A DNA stretch of 64,000 nucleotides from Microbacterium invictum (lineage in GTDB: Bacteria; Actinomycetota; Actinomycetes; Actinomycetales; Microbacteriaceae), in assembly GCF_014197265.1 (NCBI RefSeq), contig NZ_JACIFH010000001.1, forward strand, positions 1-64,000, given 5' to 3'. This document shows positions 25,153-32,977 of the stretch, piece after piece (position 1 is the first letter of the stretch; each line of letters begins with the position of its first letter). The notes under the pieces were generated by a model. That model ran no database searches. It was not told where the DNA came from and saw only the letters and a program-made list of their open reading frames with translations. Position numbers and translations under genes: made by a program.

Positions 25153-26346
25153 CTACTCCTCCGCGGGAATCGGCTCGGCCGGCAGCTTCCGCACGCGCGC
25201 GCGCCGACGCCGGCGTTCGGGGATCATCGAACGCATCTCCTCGAGCTTGCCGAAGCACAGCATCCGGTCGCCCGCCTCGAGCTGGACGCCCTTGCGGGGG
25301 TTCGGGATGACAGCGGTCCCGCGGTGCAGCGTGAGCACCGTGATGTCGCGTTCCCACAGACCGGCCTCGCCGAGCGTCTTGCCCACGAGGTCTCCATTGC
25401 CGTGCATCACGAGCTCGGCCACGCCGTAGCCGGTCGACACCGACAGTCGCTGGCGCACATCGATCTCGGGGAACGCCACCTGCCCGGCGATGTGGTCGAT
25501 GATCGCGCCGGCGACATCGAGCTGGGTCGCCGCTTCGATCCCCTGCAGCCCCGGTGAGGAGTTGACCTCCATCACGAGGGGCCCGTCGGCGCCCTCGAGC
25601 ATGTCGACGCCCGCGACGCGCAGACCCATGATCTGCGCCGACCTGACGGCTGCCTCCCGGAACTCCGCCGAGAGCTCGACCGGCTCCACCGAGCCGCCGC
25701 GGTGCACGTTCGAACGGAACTCGTCGCCGCGGGCGGTACGCCGCATCGCCGCGACGACGCGATCACCCACCACGAGCGCACGGATGTCGCGCCCGCGACT
25801 CTCGGCGACGAACCGCTGGATGAGCACGTTCTGGTTCGTCGAATGCAGGGTCTCGATGATCGCCTCGGCGACCTTCACCTCAGGAGCCAGGATCACCCCG
25901 ATGCCCTGCGTGCCCTCGAGCAGCTTGATGACGACGGGCGCGCCGCCGACCTGCTCGATCGCGGGGCGCACATCGGCGCGATTGCGCACGAAAGCGGTCG
26001 CCGGCATGCCGATGTTGTGACGCGAGAGGATCTGGTTCGCGCGCAGCTTGTCGCGCGCGTTCGAGATGCCGTTGGCCGTGTTCGGCGTGTACACGTCCAT
26101 CTGCTCGAACTGGCGGACGACCGCCGTGCCGAAGTAGGTGATCGAGGCGCCGATGCGCGGCAGGATCGCGTCGTAGTCGCTCAGCTGCCGGCCGCGGTAC
26201 TGCAGATCGGGCAGCTCGCCCGAGAGGTCGATCGCGAAACGCAGGGTGTTGAGGACCTTCACGTCATGACCGCGCTGCTGTGCGGCTGCGCGCAGTCGTT
26301 GCGTCGAGTAAGCCCGTGGGGCGCGCGAGAGGATCGCGAGCTTCAT
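25153..26346 (-). CDS. rimK: RimK-type ATP-grasp ligase fused to a C-terminal RCK_C (TrkA-C) domain
   Basis: A 397-residue fusion. Residues about 1-290 form a RimK-like ATP-grasp ligase with the N-terminal MKLAILSRAPRAYSTQRL, DKLRANQILSRHNIGMP, VIKLLEGTQGIGVILA, ESRGRDIRALVVGD and the Mg2+ site VMEVNSSPGLQGIE. RimK adds glutamates to the C-terminus of ribosomal protein S6 in enterics and pseudomonads; the substrate here is unproven. Residues about 305-385 look like an RCK_C/TrkA-C domain (GDLVGKTLGEAG, VLTLHRGTAVIPNP, LEAGDRMLCFG), a module that can bind c-di-AMP in other proteins. It is divergent from the rimB-like protease gene with only 25 bases between starts. The start was chosen at MKLAIL. 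Confidence 0.88.
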   Translation of the reverse strand: MKLAILSRAPRAYSTQRLRAAAQQRGHDVKVLNTLRFAIDLSGELPDLQYRGRQLSDYDAILPRIGASITYFGTAVVRQFEQMDVYTPNTANGISNARDKLRANQILSRHNIGMPATAFVRNRADVRPAIEQVGGAPVVIKLLEGTQGIGVILAPEVKVAEAIIETLHSTNQNVLIQRFVAESRGRDIRALVVGDRVVAAMRRTARGDEFRSNVHRGGSVEPVELSAEFREAAVRSAQIMGLRVAGVDMLEGADGPLVMEVNSSPGLQGIEAATQLDVAGAIIDHIAGQVAFPEIDVRQRLSVSTGYGVAELVMHGNGDLVGKTLGEAGLWERDITVLTLHRGTAVIPNPRKGVQLEAGDRMLCFGKLEEMRSMIPERRRRRARVRKLPAEPIPAEE

Positions 26347-26371
26347 GAGGAACCCCTGCCAAGATGGTGCG

Positions 26372-26851
26372 GTGAGCGAGTCCACCCATTCAAACACCCT
26401 CGCGGGATGGCGAGAGTGGGTTCAGCTGCCCGATATCGGCGTGCCGTGGATCAAGGCGAAGCTCGACACCGGGGCACAGACCTCGTCCATCCACGCCTAC
26501 GACGTGGAGTCCTTCGACCGCGACGGCACGGCGTGGGTGCGTTTCCGCATCCGGCCGTGGCAGCGGTCCGACGCGGACGAAGTCGAGGTCGAGTCGCCTG
26601 TGCTCGACGTGCGTCGGGTGCGCAGCTCGTCGGGACACGTCGAGGAGCGCGTCGTCGTGCTCATGCGGCTCATCCTCCTCGGTCGCGAGGTGGCCGCCGA
26701 GGTGACGCTCAGCAATCGCGATGCGATGGGGTTCCGGATGCTCATCGGCCGCGAGGCGCTCAGTCGCGGCTTCGTGGTCGACTCGGCGCGTTCCTTCCTC
26801 GGAGATCGCGCGCCCCGGCCCATGCGCCGCCGCAACCGCGGCGTGGGGTGA
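26372..26851 (+). CDS. RimB-like retropepsin-fold (ATP-dependent zinc protease-annotated) protein
   Basis: A 159-residue single-domain protein of the family usually annotated as ATP-dependent zinc protease and shown in Pseudomonas (RimB) to be a retropepsin-like protease acting on RimK-modified S6. The aspartyl-protease-like motif is AKLDTGAQTSSIHAY (Asp32). The flap and second-half regions are VVLMRLILLGREVAAEVTLS and MLIGREALSRGFVVD. The divergent arrangement with rimK matches the known functional pairing. The GTG start is 6 bases after CAAGAT, and the rimK start lies just beyond it on the other strand. The convergent neighbour begins 9 bases after the stop. Confidence 0.82.
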   Translation: MSESTHSNTLAGWREWVQLPDIGVPWIKAKLDTGAQTSSIHAYDVESFDRDGTAWVRFRIRPWQRSDADEVEVESPVLDVRRVRSSSGHVEERVVVLMRLILLGREVAAEVTLSNRDAMGFRMLIGREALSRGFVVDSARSFLGDRAPRPMRRRNRGVG

Positions 26852-26860
26852 CGCAGCCGG

Positions 26861-27607
26861 TCAGCCCGTGGCGTCGGTTGCGAGCCACTCGTCGAAGGTC
26901 TGCGTGCCGATGATCGCCCCCGGTCCGGGCAGGTTCAGTCCCTGCCGCATGCCCTTCATCTGCGTCGACGGAACCGAGATCGCCGGGATCCACCCGCGGG
27001 CACCGTGGGCGCGCGCGTAGCGGCGCACCATGTCGTCGAGCTGCTCCTCGCGTGGACCGGCGAGCTCGACGAGCGGCTGCGGGTCGCCGGCCGCGATGCG
27101 GGCCAGGTGCGTGCCCACTTCGGCTGCGGCGATCGGCTGGGTCCGCGCCCGCGGCGCGAGCTGCAGCGGCCCGAACGTGGCACGGGCTGCGATCTGGCCC
27201 GCGAACTCGTGGAACTGGGTCGCCCGGACGATGGTTGCCGGTATGCCGCTGGCGGTGAGCGCCTGCTCCTGCGCGAGCTTGCCGGCGTAGTAGTCGTGCG
27301 GGTTCCGGTCGATGCCCACGATCGACAGCAGCACGAAGTGCCGCACGCCCGCCGCCCGGGCGGCCGTGGCGAGGTTGCCGGTCGCGGCCTGGAAGAAGCG
27401 TGTCGCCTCGTCTGCGGAGAGTGTCGTGATGTTGACGGCGTCGACCACGGCATCCACTTCTCGAAGTGCCTCGCTCAGCCCCTTGCCCGTGACGAGGTCG
27501 ACCCCGCTGCCGCGCGTCAGGGGCGCGACCTCGTCGCCCTGCGCACGGACGGCCGCGGCGATGTGGGTTCCGACGGTACCGGTGGCCCCGGCAACAGCGA
27601 TCTTCAT
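26861..27607 (-). CDS. NAD(P)-binding atypical SDR / NmrA-like protein
   Basis: A 248-residue Rossmann-fold protein. The nucleotide-binding loop is AVAGATGTVGTHIAAAV (residues 4-20), matching the atypical SDR GxxGxxG pattern. YYAGKLAQEQAL provides a YxxxK-like element (Tyr107/Lys110), and ATQFHEFAGQIA is typical of the NmrA/nucleoside-diphosphate-sugar epimerase-like group common in actinobacteria. The function is unknown, possibly a reductase or redox-sensing regulator. The ATG overlaps the stop of the upstream Pr6Pr gene by 4 bases, so the two are coupled. Confidence 0.8.
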   Translation of the reverse strand: MKIAVAGATGTVGTHIAAAVRAQGDEVAPLTRGSGVDLVTGKGLSEALREVDAVVDAVNITTLSADEATRFFQAATGNLATAARAAGVRHFVLLSIVGIDRNPHDYYAGKLAQEQALTASGIPATIVRATQFHEFAGQIAARATFGPLQLAPRARTQPIAAAEVGTHLARIAAGDPQPLVELAGPREEQLDDMVRRYARAHGARGWIPAISVPSTQMKGMRQGLNLPGPGAIIGTQTFDEWLATDATG

Positions 27608-28275
27608 GCGGGCCTCCGTGTGGCGAGTCGGCGATCCAGAGCATAGAACCCGTAGCCGATGCCGATCAGCGCGACCGTCAGCCCGACGAGCCACATGACC
27701 ACGCCACCGATGCCCAGCGTCTCGACGTCCATGAACGGATACGGGTAGGCGGTGCCGGCGGCGAAGCGCCCGCCCAGTGCGCTGTAGACGAAGGCGAAGA
27801 CGAGGTACGCCCAGGGGATGAGCGCCCACAGCAGCGGGTCGGGCCGGCGCACCTCGCCCTTCGGCACGAACAGCAGCCAGTCGCCGATGACGAGCAGCGG
27901 CGTGACGATGTGGACCAGGTTGTCGGTCAGTGTGAACGGCTCGTAGGCGCCGGGCTGCACATAGAGCGAGGGCACCAGGACGACCAGGTAGATGAGCATC
28001 GTGACGGTGATCGCCATCATCACCGCCGCCGCGAACCGCGGCGAGGGCGTCGAGATGCCGTGCCAGCCGTCCTCCTGCGCGTCGCGCAGGGTGCGGATCG
28101 CCGACCAGAGCATCCACACGAGGCACAGCACATTGCTGAGGACCGTGTAATAGAGGAACGCGCTCCAGGTGGGGTCGCCGCTCAGTACACCCGAGACCCG
28201 TGCGATTCCGATGGCGATGGCGAGGGATGCCAGTGCGCGATACGTGAAGGCCAGACCGCGCAGCTGGAGCACCAT
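27604..28275 (-). CDS. Pr6Pr-family (FAR-17a/AIG1-like) membrane protein
   Basis: A 223-residue integral membrane protein with about six hydrophobic helices. Family-like blocks are YTVLSNVLCLVWML near the second helix, LVHIVTPLLVIGDWLLF (conserved H and P/D pattern) and the penultimate loop PYPFMDVETLGIGGV. Members of Pr6Pr are eukaryote- and actinobacteria-shared membrane proteins of uncertain activity; the animal relatives AIG1/ADTRP are fatty-acid ester hydrolases. Whether the catalytic Thr/His apply here is untested. The ATG is 6 bases after TAGCAT (leaderless type). The SDR gene follows with a 4-base overlap. Confidence 0.8.
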   Translation of the reverse strand: MVLQLRGLAFTYRALASLAIAIGIARVSGVLSGDPTWSAFLYYTVLSNVLCLVWMLWSAIRTLRDAQEDGWHGISTPSPRFAAAVMMAITVTMLIYLVVLVPSLYVQPGAYEPFTLTDNLVHIVTPLLVIGDWLLFVPKGEVRRPDPLLWALIPWAYLVFAFVYSALGGRFAAGTAYPYPFMDVETLGIGGVVMWLVGLTVALIGIGYGFYALDRRLATRRPA

Positions 28276-28323
28276 GCGCCCATGCTATTGGTCAGCGCGC
28301 CGATGAGGCGGCGTCGGCCGGTG

Positions 28324-28542
28324 TCAGAGCTGTGCGCCGTCGTCGAAGGGGTCGTCGAGGCCGGGTGTGCGGCCGCGCCATGACTCGTACGCGATGAGCC
28401 AGCCGATCGAGATGATCACGGCCAGCAGCAGTCCGAGCCACACGTTGTGCAGGATCAGCCCGATCACGACACCGAGCACGAGCAGCACCACGGTGCCGGC
28501 GATCCACCCGATGCGTCCCTTGGGCCAGCCTGTCTGCGTCAT
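28324..28542 (-). CDS. Small two-helix membrane protein, unknown function
   Basis: A 72-residue protein. A short polar N-terminus (MTQTGWPKGRIG) is followed by two adjacent hydrophobic segments (about 13-31 and 33-50) and an acidic cytosolic or external tail (GLDDPFDDGAQL). I do not recognise a family. The ATG lies 7 bases after TAGTGT, supporting an independent leaderless transcript. It sits between the Pr6Pr gene and the DNA glycosylase gene, all on the minus strand. Codon use is normal for the region. Confidence 0.6.
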   Translation of the reverse strand: MTQTGWPKGRIGWIAGTVVLLVLGVVIGLILHNVWLGLLLAVIISIGWLIAYESWRGRTPGLDDPFDDGAQL

Positions 28543-28568
28543 GGCATCCACACTACGCGGGCGGGGCG

Positions 28569-29555
28569 TCAGCGATCGCGGTGGTCTTCGGGGTGCAGGC
28601 GGGGGCCGCGCCGCGGCTCGTGCACTCCGCTGAGCCCGATCAGCCGGATCACCCGCTGGCGGTGGCCGCGCCACGGCTCGAGCAGCTCGAGCATGCCGTC
28701 GTCGTCGGTGCGGTGACCGGTCAGCGCGTAGCCCACCTCATGGGCGACGTGATAGTCGCCGACACTCACCGCGTCGGGGTCGCCGAACGCGCGGATGCGG
28801 GTCTCGGCGCTGGTCCACACCCCGACGCCGGGCAGACTCGTGAAGATGTCGTCGTGGTCGGCAGCGGCGGCCGTCGCCGCACGCTCGATCGATGCGCGGC
28901 GGCGCGCGGCGGCGACGATCGTGCGCGATTGCGGGGGTTCGAGCCCGGCCCGGTGCCACCCCCAGCTGGGGATCAGGTGCCAGTCGGCGGGCGGGGCGAA
29001 CATCGGCCGCGGCGTGGGCCCGGGAGCGCGCTCGCCGAACCAGGTCAGGATCATCCGCCACGCGCCGAACGCCTGGAGCCCCGTGACCTTCTGTTCGAAG
29101 ATCACCCCCGCGAGGGCGTCGAAGATGAGGTCGGTGCGCCCCAGGCGAAGCTCGGGGTGCCGGCGATGGGCGTCGGCGATGAGTGGATGCCGGGACGCGT
29201 CGAACCCGGCCGGGTCGTCGTCCGCGCCGCACAGCCGGGGGAGCTGCTCCAGCGCCCATTCGGCTCCTGGGCCCCATGCCGCCCCGCGGATGCGGTCGCG
29301 GCCGACGCGGATCGCGAGGGTCGCGACTCCCTCGGGGGTGCGCATCGCGCGCCAGATCACGGGGCCGGCGGTGGTGTGAGCCGGATCGTGCGCACCCTGC
29401 TGCTGTGCCATGACCGCGCGGCGCGCGTCGATCGGCACACGTGGGCGATACTCGGTCTCGAGGGGGCGGCCGTGGACGGGCCGGGGGTCACGGGCCACGT
29501 CACCGCTGCGCGGCACGCCGGCAGGCGGCATCCCTTCGCGCGTCGCCGACCTCAT
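28569..29555 (-). CDS. AlkA-like DNA-3-methyladenine glycosylase
   Basis: A 328-residue HhH-GPD superfamily glycosylase. The helix-hairpin-helix and GPD region is LPGVGVWTSAETRIRAFGD followed by VSVGDYHVAHEVGYALTG, in which the Asp of GDYH is the expected catalytic residue. Upstream, LIFDALAGVIFEQKVTG matches the conserved helical domain entry. It removes alkylated bases in base-excision repair. No Cys4 iron-sulfur loop is visible after the GPD motif, in line with the AlkA rather than the Nth type. The ATG at 29555 is 6 bases after TAGGGT, the same promoter arrangement as the LMF-like gene at 1274. The long basic N-terminus is usual for actinobacterial members. Confidence 0.88.
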   Translation of the reverse strand: MRSATREGMPPAGVPRSGDVARDPRPVHGRPLETEYRPRVPIDARRAVMAQQQGAHDPAHTTAGPVIWRAMRTPEGVATLAIRVGRDRIRGAAWGPGAEWALEQLPRLCGADDDPAGFDASRHPLIADAHRRHPELRLGRTDLIFDALAGVIFEQKVTGLQAFGAWRMILTWFGERAPGPTPRPMFAPPADWHLIPSWGWHRAGLEPPQSRTIVAAARRRASIERAATAAAADHDDIFTSLPGVGVWTSAETRIRAFGDPDAVSVGDYHVAHEVGYALTGHRTDDDGMLELLEPWRGHRQRVIRLIGLSGVHEPRRGPRLHPEDHRDR

Positions 29556-29594
29556 GCCGTCACCCTACGCGACGACCTCCGACGTCGGTCACGG

Positions 29595-29762
29595 GCGGGC
29601 TTGGGCAGTCGGTTCGGCATAGTCCCGGCATCCATCACTGTGCCGAGGTGACTGTTGAAGTTCTGGGGGCTGCGCGCAGCGGGCTTGGGCAGTCGGTTCG
29701 GCATAGTCCCGGCATCCATCATTGTGCCGGAGTGACTGTTGAAGTTCCGGGGGCTGCGCGCG
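29595..29762. repeat. Two tandem copies of an 84-bp repeat
   Basis: Copies at 29595-29678 and 29679-29762 differ at only a few positions. Both contain TTGGGCAGTCGGTTCGGCAT and end in GGGGGCTGCGCGC; a third copy begins (GCGGGC) and stops. The array fills the gap between the AlkA gene start and the wHTH regulator stop. No convincing frame or hairpin explains it. The period is the same as, but the sequence unrelated to, the array at 37225. Confidence 0.85.
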
Positions 29763-29788
29763 GCGGGCGGATGCCGATCCGCTGAGGC

Positions 29789-30529
29789 TCAGAAACGGTC
29801 GGGCGACGGGGTGCCGTGGCCGTAGCGGATCACGACGTCGGCGTGGCGGTCGAAGCGGTAGCCGATGCCGCGCACGGTGCGCACGATGTCCTCGTAGCGG
29901 CCGAGCTTCGAACGCAGGCGGCGGACGTGCACGTCGATGGTGCGCTCGCCGGGCACCTCTTCGTCGGCGGCGTGGCTCCACAGCGACGAGACCAGCTCGG
30001 TGCGCTCGATCGTGCGGCCCTCGCGCAGCACGAGGTACTGCAGCAGTTCGAACTCCTTGAAGGTGAGCGCCGCGGCCTCGCCGTCGATGTGCACGCGGCG
30101 ACGCGAGATGTCGATCGTGACGCCGCCTTCGATGTGGTCGTCGACCGGCTCGTCCTGCTTGGTGCGGGCGATGGCGCTCGGCTCGTGCAGGGCGAGGCGC
30201 ACCACGTCGACGTCGCGGCCGCCGGCGCCGGCCGGGGCCAGGGCGACGGTGGCATAGGTCTCGGCGCTGGGCGCGAGCTCGCCGAGCGTCTGGCGCAGGG
30301 CGGCGACGATCGTCGACAGCGAGACGCCGTCGACGGCGGCCTTGATCTCGTCGAGCCCGACGTAGAGGGCGAAGCCGCGCGGTGCGGTGCCGACCGGAAT
30401 CGCGCCGGTGGTCGGCGCGTCCGGCACGACCGGTGCCGGAGCGACGGGCGCCGCGGTGGTGATGTCCTCGATGGCGTGCAGGTGGCGGGCGGTGGTGGAC
30501 GGGCGGGTGAGGAGTGCGGTGTTCGACAT
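29789..30529 (-). CDS. Receiver-less OmpR-type winged-helix transcriptional regulator
   Basis: A 246-residue protein. The C-terminal 100 residues are an OmpR/PhoB-type winged helix (ALTFKEFELLQYLVLREGRT, ERTELVSSLW, RTIDVHVRRLRSKLGRYEDI, VRTVRGIGYRF). The N-terminal 145 residues show no receiver domain: no acidic pair, phospho-Asp or Lys. They contain an Ala/Pro-rich stretch and a region ALYVGLDEIKAAVDGVS of unknown fold. It is therefore an orphan regulator not controlled by classical phosphorylation. I chose the ATG of MSNTALLTRP, preceded by AAGGACATC. The 418-base upstream region contains inverted TGACAACAC/GTGTTGTCA elements that may be its own operator. Confidence 0.8.
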   Translation of the reverse strand: MSNTALLTRPSTTARHLHAIEDITTAAPVAPAPVVPDAPTTGAIPVGTAPRGFALYVGLDEIKAAVDGVSLSTIVAALRQTLGELAPSAETYATVALAPAGAGGRDVDVVRLALHEPSAIARTKQDEPVDDHIEGGVTIDISRRRVHIDGEAAALTFKEFELLQYLVLREGRTIERTELVSSLWSHAADEEVPGERTIDVHVRRLRSKLGRYEDIVRTVRGIGYRFDRHADVVIRYGHGTPSPDRF

Positions 30530-30947
30530 GGCGATGTCCTTCGGGGAGGAACCCGGGCGAGGGGCCGGAAGCGGGTTCGGAGGTGTTGCGTGGTGGCCTT
30601 CGAGTGGCCTATGTGCGAGACAGGCGGGCTCCGCGTCGTGGGCGGACGGCACCGCTGGCTCGGGGGTCGTGTGGCGCCGCATTCAGAAGCGGCGGGACGG
30701 CCCGGCGGGGATCACCGTGTCAGCGACACATTCGGCAACACATGACAACACGCTGCGGCATCATCGTGCCACAGGTTCCGTTCGCCTCCCGGGCGGACAG
30801 AGCGATGGTGTTGTCAGTCATGGGGTCGATTATGACGAACCGTGTCCGTTCATGTCAAACTGCACGGCTGCCACGGCGCCAACGTGACGGAATGTGACAG
30901 ATTGCACGGTCGACGGCGTGGCGAGGCTCGCGTGCCAGAATCGACGG
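30530..30947. promoter_or_regulatory. 418-base divergent intergenic region
   Basis: No gene is seen between the wHTH regulator (minus) and the P-loop gene (plus). An inverted pair TGACAACAC (30743-30751) / GTGTTGTCA (30808-30816) and a direct pair GTGAC (30884 and 30894, 10 bp apart) are candidate regulator half-sites. CAGAAT 6 bases before 30948 is the likely -10 of the P-loop gene. The proximal 200 bases upstream of the regulator are GC-rich, suggesting a long leader. Confidence 0.4.
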
Positions 30948-31532
30948 ATGCCGCCCGCCGGACCCGCCCCTCGCCGTCTGCGCATCGTCGGCACCTCGGG
31001 TTCGGGCAAGACCAGTCTGGGCAGGCAGGTCGCCGGCATCCTCGGCGTCCCGCATCTGGAGCTGGATGCCGTGTTCTGGGATGCCGGATGGACGCGCCGC
31101 GACCCCGACGACGCCCGCGCGATCGTGCGGCGGTTCGCCGAGGACAATCCGGACGGCTGGGTCGCCGACGGCAACTGGACGAGCCTTCTGGACGGCCTCC
31201 TCGATCCGGGTACGCCGGGCGGGGCCGACGCCATGGTCTGGGTCGATCACCCGCGCCGGGTCGTGATGTGGCGCGTCATCACGAGGACTGTGCGCCGCGG
31301 CATCCATCGGGAAGAGCTCTGGCACGGCAACCGCGAGCGCATCTCGACCTGGCTGCGCTGGAACCCCGAAGAGAACATCATCCGCTGGGCGTGGACGAGC
31401 TATGCGCGGGTGCAGCAGCGCATGCGGGACCGCATCGATGCCGGTGACCGCATCATCCACCTGCGCGGGCAGCGCGAGGTCGACGCGTGGCTGGCCTCGC
31501 TGGCCGAAAACCGACGTACCGTGGAGAGATGA
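30948..31532 (+). CDS. P-loop NTPase, adenylate-kinase/FlaR-like
   Basis: A 194-residue nucleotide-binding protein. Walker A is IVGTSGSGKTSLGRQ (residues 12-26). It is followed by PHLELDAVFWDAGW and GWVADGNWTSLLD, the pattern of the adenylate kinase-related topology-modulation/FlaR group. A Walker B-like acidic end is seen in MVWVDHPRRVVMW, and the Arg-rich RTVRRGIHREELWHGNRE is lid-like. The substrate is unknown. The ATG is 6 bases after CAGAAT (leaderless type), which rules against an in-frame ATG 54 bases upstream. It overlaps the next gene by 4 bases, so the two are coupled. Confidence 0.8.
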   Translation: MPPAGPAPRRLRIVGTSGSGKTSLGRQVAGILGVPHLELDAVFWDAGWTRRDPDDARAIVRRFAEDNPDGWVADGNWTSLLDGLLDPGTPGGADAMVWVDHPRRVVMWRVITRTVRRGIHREELWHGNRERISTWLRWNPEENIIRWAWTSYARVQQRMRDRIDAGDRIIHLRGQREVDAWLASLAENRRTVER

Positions 31533-31825
31533 CCGATTTCACCTTCGCGAATCAGCCCGATGCTTCGCGATACACGCTGCACCGCGGCGATGACCTCGTC
31601 AGCGTCCTCGACTACCGCGACGACGGCCGCACGGTGGCGATGACCCGCGCCTATACCGTCCCCACCTTCCGCGGCCACGGCTACGCCGGCGAGGTCGTCG
31701 CCCGCGCCGTCGCCGAGATCGAGGCGCGCGGCGACCGCGTCGTCAGCCCGGTCTGCTGGTACGTCGCCGACTGGTTCGCCGCCCACCCCGAGCACGGCGA
31801 CCTGCTGGCCCGCCGCGCGAGCTGA
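31529..31825 (+). CDS. Small GNAT-like (YjdJ/GCN5-related) N-acetyltransferase
   Basis: A 98-residue minimal acetyltransferase of the YjdJ/GNAT-like type. YTVPTFRGHGYAGEVVARAV is the acetyl-CoA binding motif (RGxGxA/G form), followed by VVSPVCWYVADWFAAHPEH, typical of the C-terminal end of this short family. It starts inside the preceding gene (ATGA overlap), indicating coupling to the P-loop protein. The acceptor substrate is unknown. The length matches the 90-110 residue family norm, so it is not truncated. Confidence 0.8.
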   Translation: MTDFTFANQPDASRYTLHRGDDLVSVLDYRDDGRTVAMTRAYTVPTFRGHGYAGEVVARAVAEIEARGDRVVSPVCWYVADWFAAHPEHGDLLARRAS

Positions 31826-31865
31826 CCCCTGTTGCGCGTCCGCGCCCGGACGTACCGTGTTTGGC

Positions 31866-32153
31866 ATGTGCCGCAACATCCACACACTCCATAACTTCGA
31901 ACCCGCTGCGACCGACGACGAGGTCCACGCCGCCGCGCTGCAGTATGTGCGCAAGATCGCCGGGACGACGAAGCCGTCCAAGGCGAACCAGGCCGCGTTC
32001 GACCACGCGGTCGCCGAGGTCGCGCACGCCACGCGTCATCTGCTCGCAGACCTCGTCGCGGTGGCGCCGCCGAAGAACCGTGACGAAGAAGCCGCCAAGG
32101 CACGTGCCCGCGCGGAGAAGTCGGGTCGCTACGCGCCGCGGCTGGCGTCGTAG
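31866..32153 (+). CDS. DUF2277-family protein
   Basis: A 95-residue protein matching DUF2277 from end to end: MCRNIHTLHNFEPAATDDEV at the N-terminus, ALQYVRKIAGTTKPSKANQ in the middle, and a basic Ala/Arg/Lys C-terminal tail. The family is widespread in actinobacteria and some other bacteria, has no known function, and usually begins MCRxI. The ATG chosen (31866) is 7 bases after TACCGT (leaderless type); an upstream ATG three codons earlier is less likely because it lies too close to that hexamer. The small size and basic tail suggest possible nucleic-acid or ribosome association, which is speculation. Confidence 0.85.
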   Translation: MCRNIHTLHNFEPAATDDEVHAAALQYVRKIAGTTKPSKANQAAFDHAVAEVAHATRHLLADLVAVAPPKNRDEEAAKARARAEKSGRYAPRLAS

Positions 32154-32159
32154 CAGCCC

Positions 32160-32891
32160 TCACTCCGCGGCGAACGCCTGCAGCAGGGCGGCCGAAGGCT
32201 CGGCATCCCGGATCATCGTCTCGTGACCGTGCCCGGCGATCTCGGCCAGCCGTGCATCGGGCACGCCGCGCACGATCGCCCGGCACCACTCGCGCGGCAC
32301 GACGATGTCGTTCTCGCCGCGGATCACGAGCGTGGGCACGGTGACCCGGCCCAGCACGTCTTCGGGCCGATGGGTGAGCATCGCCCGCAGCTTCGCCCGC
32401 AGGTTCGGCCCCGCCCGCACGTATTCGCGGCCGCCCAGGACGATCACCTTGGGACTTTCGACCGCGACATCGCGCAGCAGCCGCCAGAGCTGCGCCCGCG
32501 CCGACCGGGCGCCGGGGTCTCCGGAGGGTCCGAGCAGTGCGATCCGCTCGACGACGAGTGGATGCCGCACCGCGACCTCGAGGACGATCTGCGCCCCCAT
32601 CGAATGACCCACCAGCACGGCCGGCCTGCCGACGTGCGTCCTCAGGTAGGCCGCGACGAGGTCGGCGGTGCGCTCCATCGTCAGGACGCGTTCGGGCTCG
32701 GGCGCCTCGCCGTAGCCGGGCAGGTCGATCGAGACGACGTCCGCCGTGTCGCCGAGGTGGTCGATCAGGTCGCCGAACACCCCGCGCCCCATGCCGATCC
32801 CGTGGATCAGGACGAACGTCGGATCGCCGCCGCTGCGCCGCTCGGCGACGAGCGTGGCGCCGCCGTAGGCGAATTCGTGGGTCGATGTCAC
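32160..32891 (-). CDS. Alpha/beta hydrolase
   Basis: A 243-residue hydrolase. Oxyanion region FVLIHGIGMGRGVFG, nucleophile elbow LVGHSMGAQIVLE (Ser about residue 98), acid in VIRGENDIVVPREW and catalytic His in AGHGHETMIRDAE form a complete triad. No signal peptide is visible, so it is cytosolic. The substrate is unknown; the sequence is most like generic MhpC/YugF-type hydrolases. The GTG start is 7 bases after TACCCT (leaderless type). It is divergent from sbcD, and its 3' end meets the DUF2277 gene 6 bases away. Confidence 0.85.
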   Translation of the reverse strand: MTSTHEFAYGGATLVAERRSGGDPTFVLIHGIGMGRGVFGDLIDHLGDTADVVSIDLPGYGEAPEPERVLTMERTADLVAAYLRTHVGRPAVLVGHSMGAQIVLEVAVRHPLVVERIALLGPSGDPGARSARAQLWRLLRDVAVESPKVIVLGGREYVRAGPNLRAKLRAMLTHRPEDVLGRVTVPTLVIRGENDIVVPREWCRAIVRGVPDARLAEIAGHGHETMIRDAEPSAALLQAFAAE

Positions 32892-32977
32892 GGACTCGAG
32901 GGTACCCGGACCGCGCAATCGCGCCGTCCGCGGTACGCCTCGGCGGCGATGTCGGGGGCTTCTCGTACCGTGAGAGC

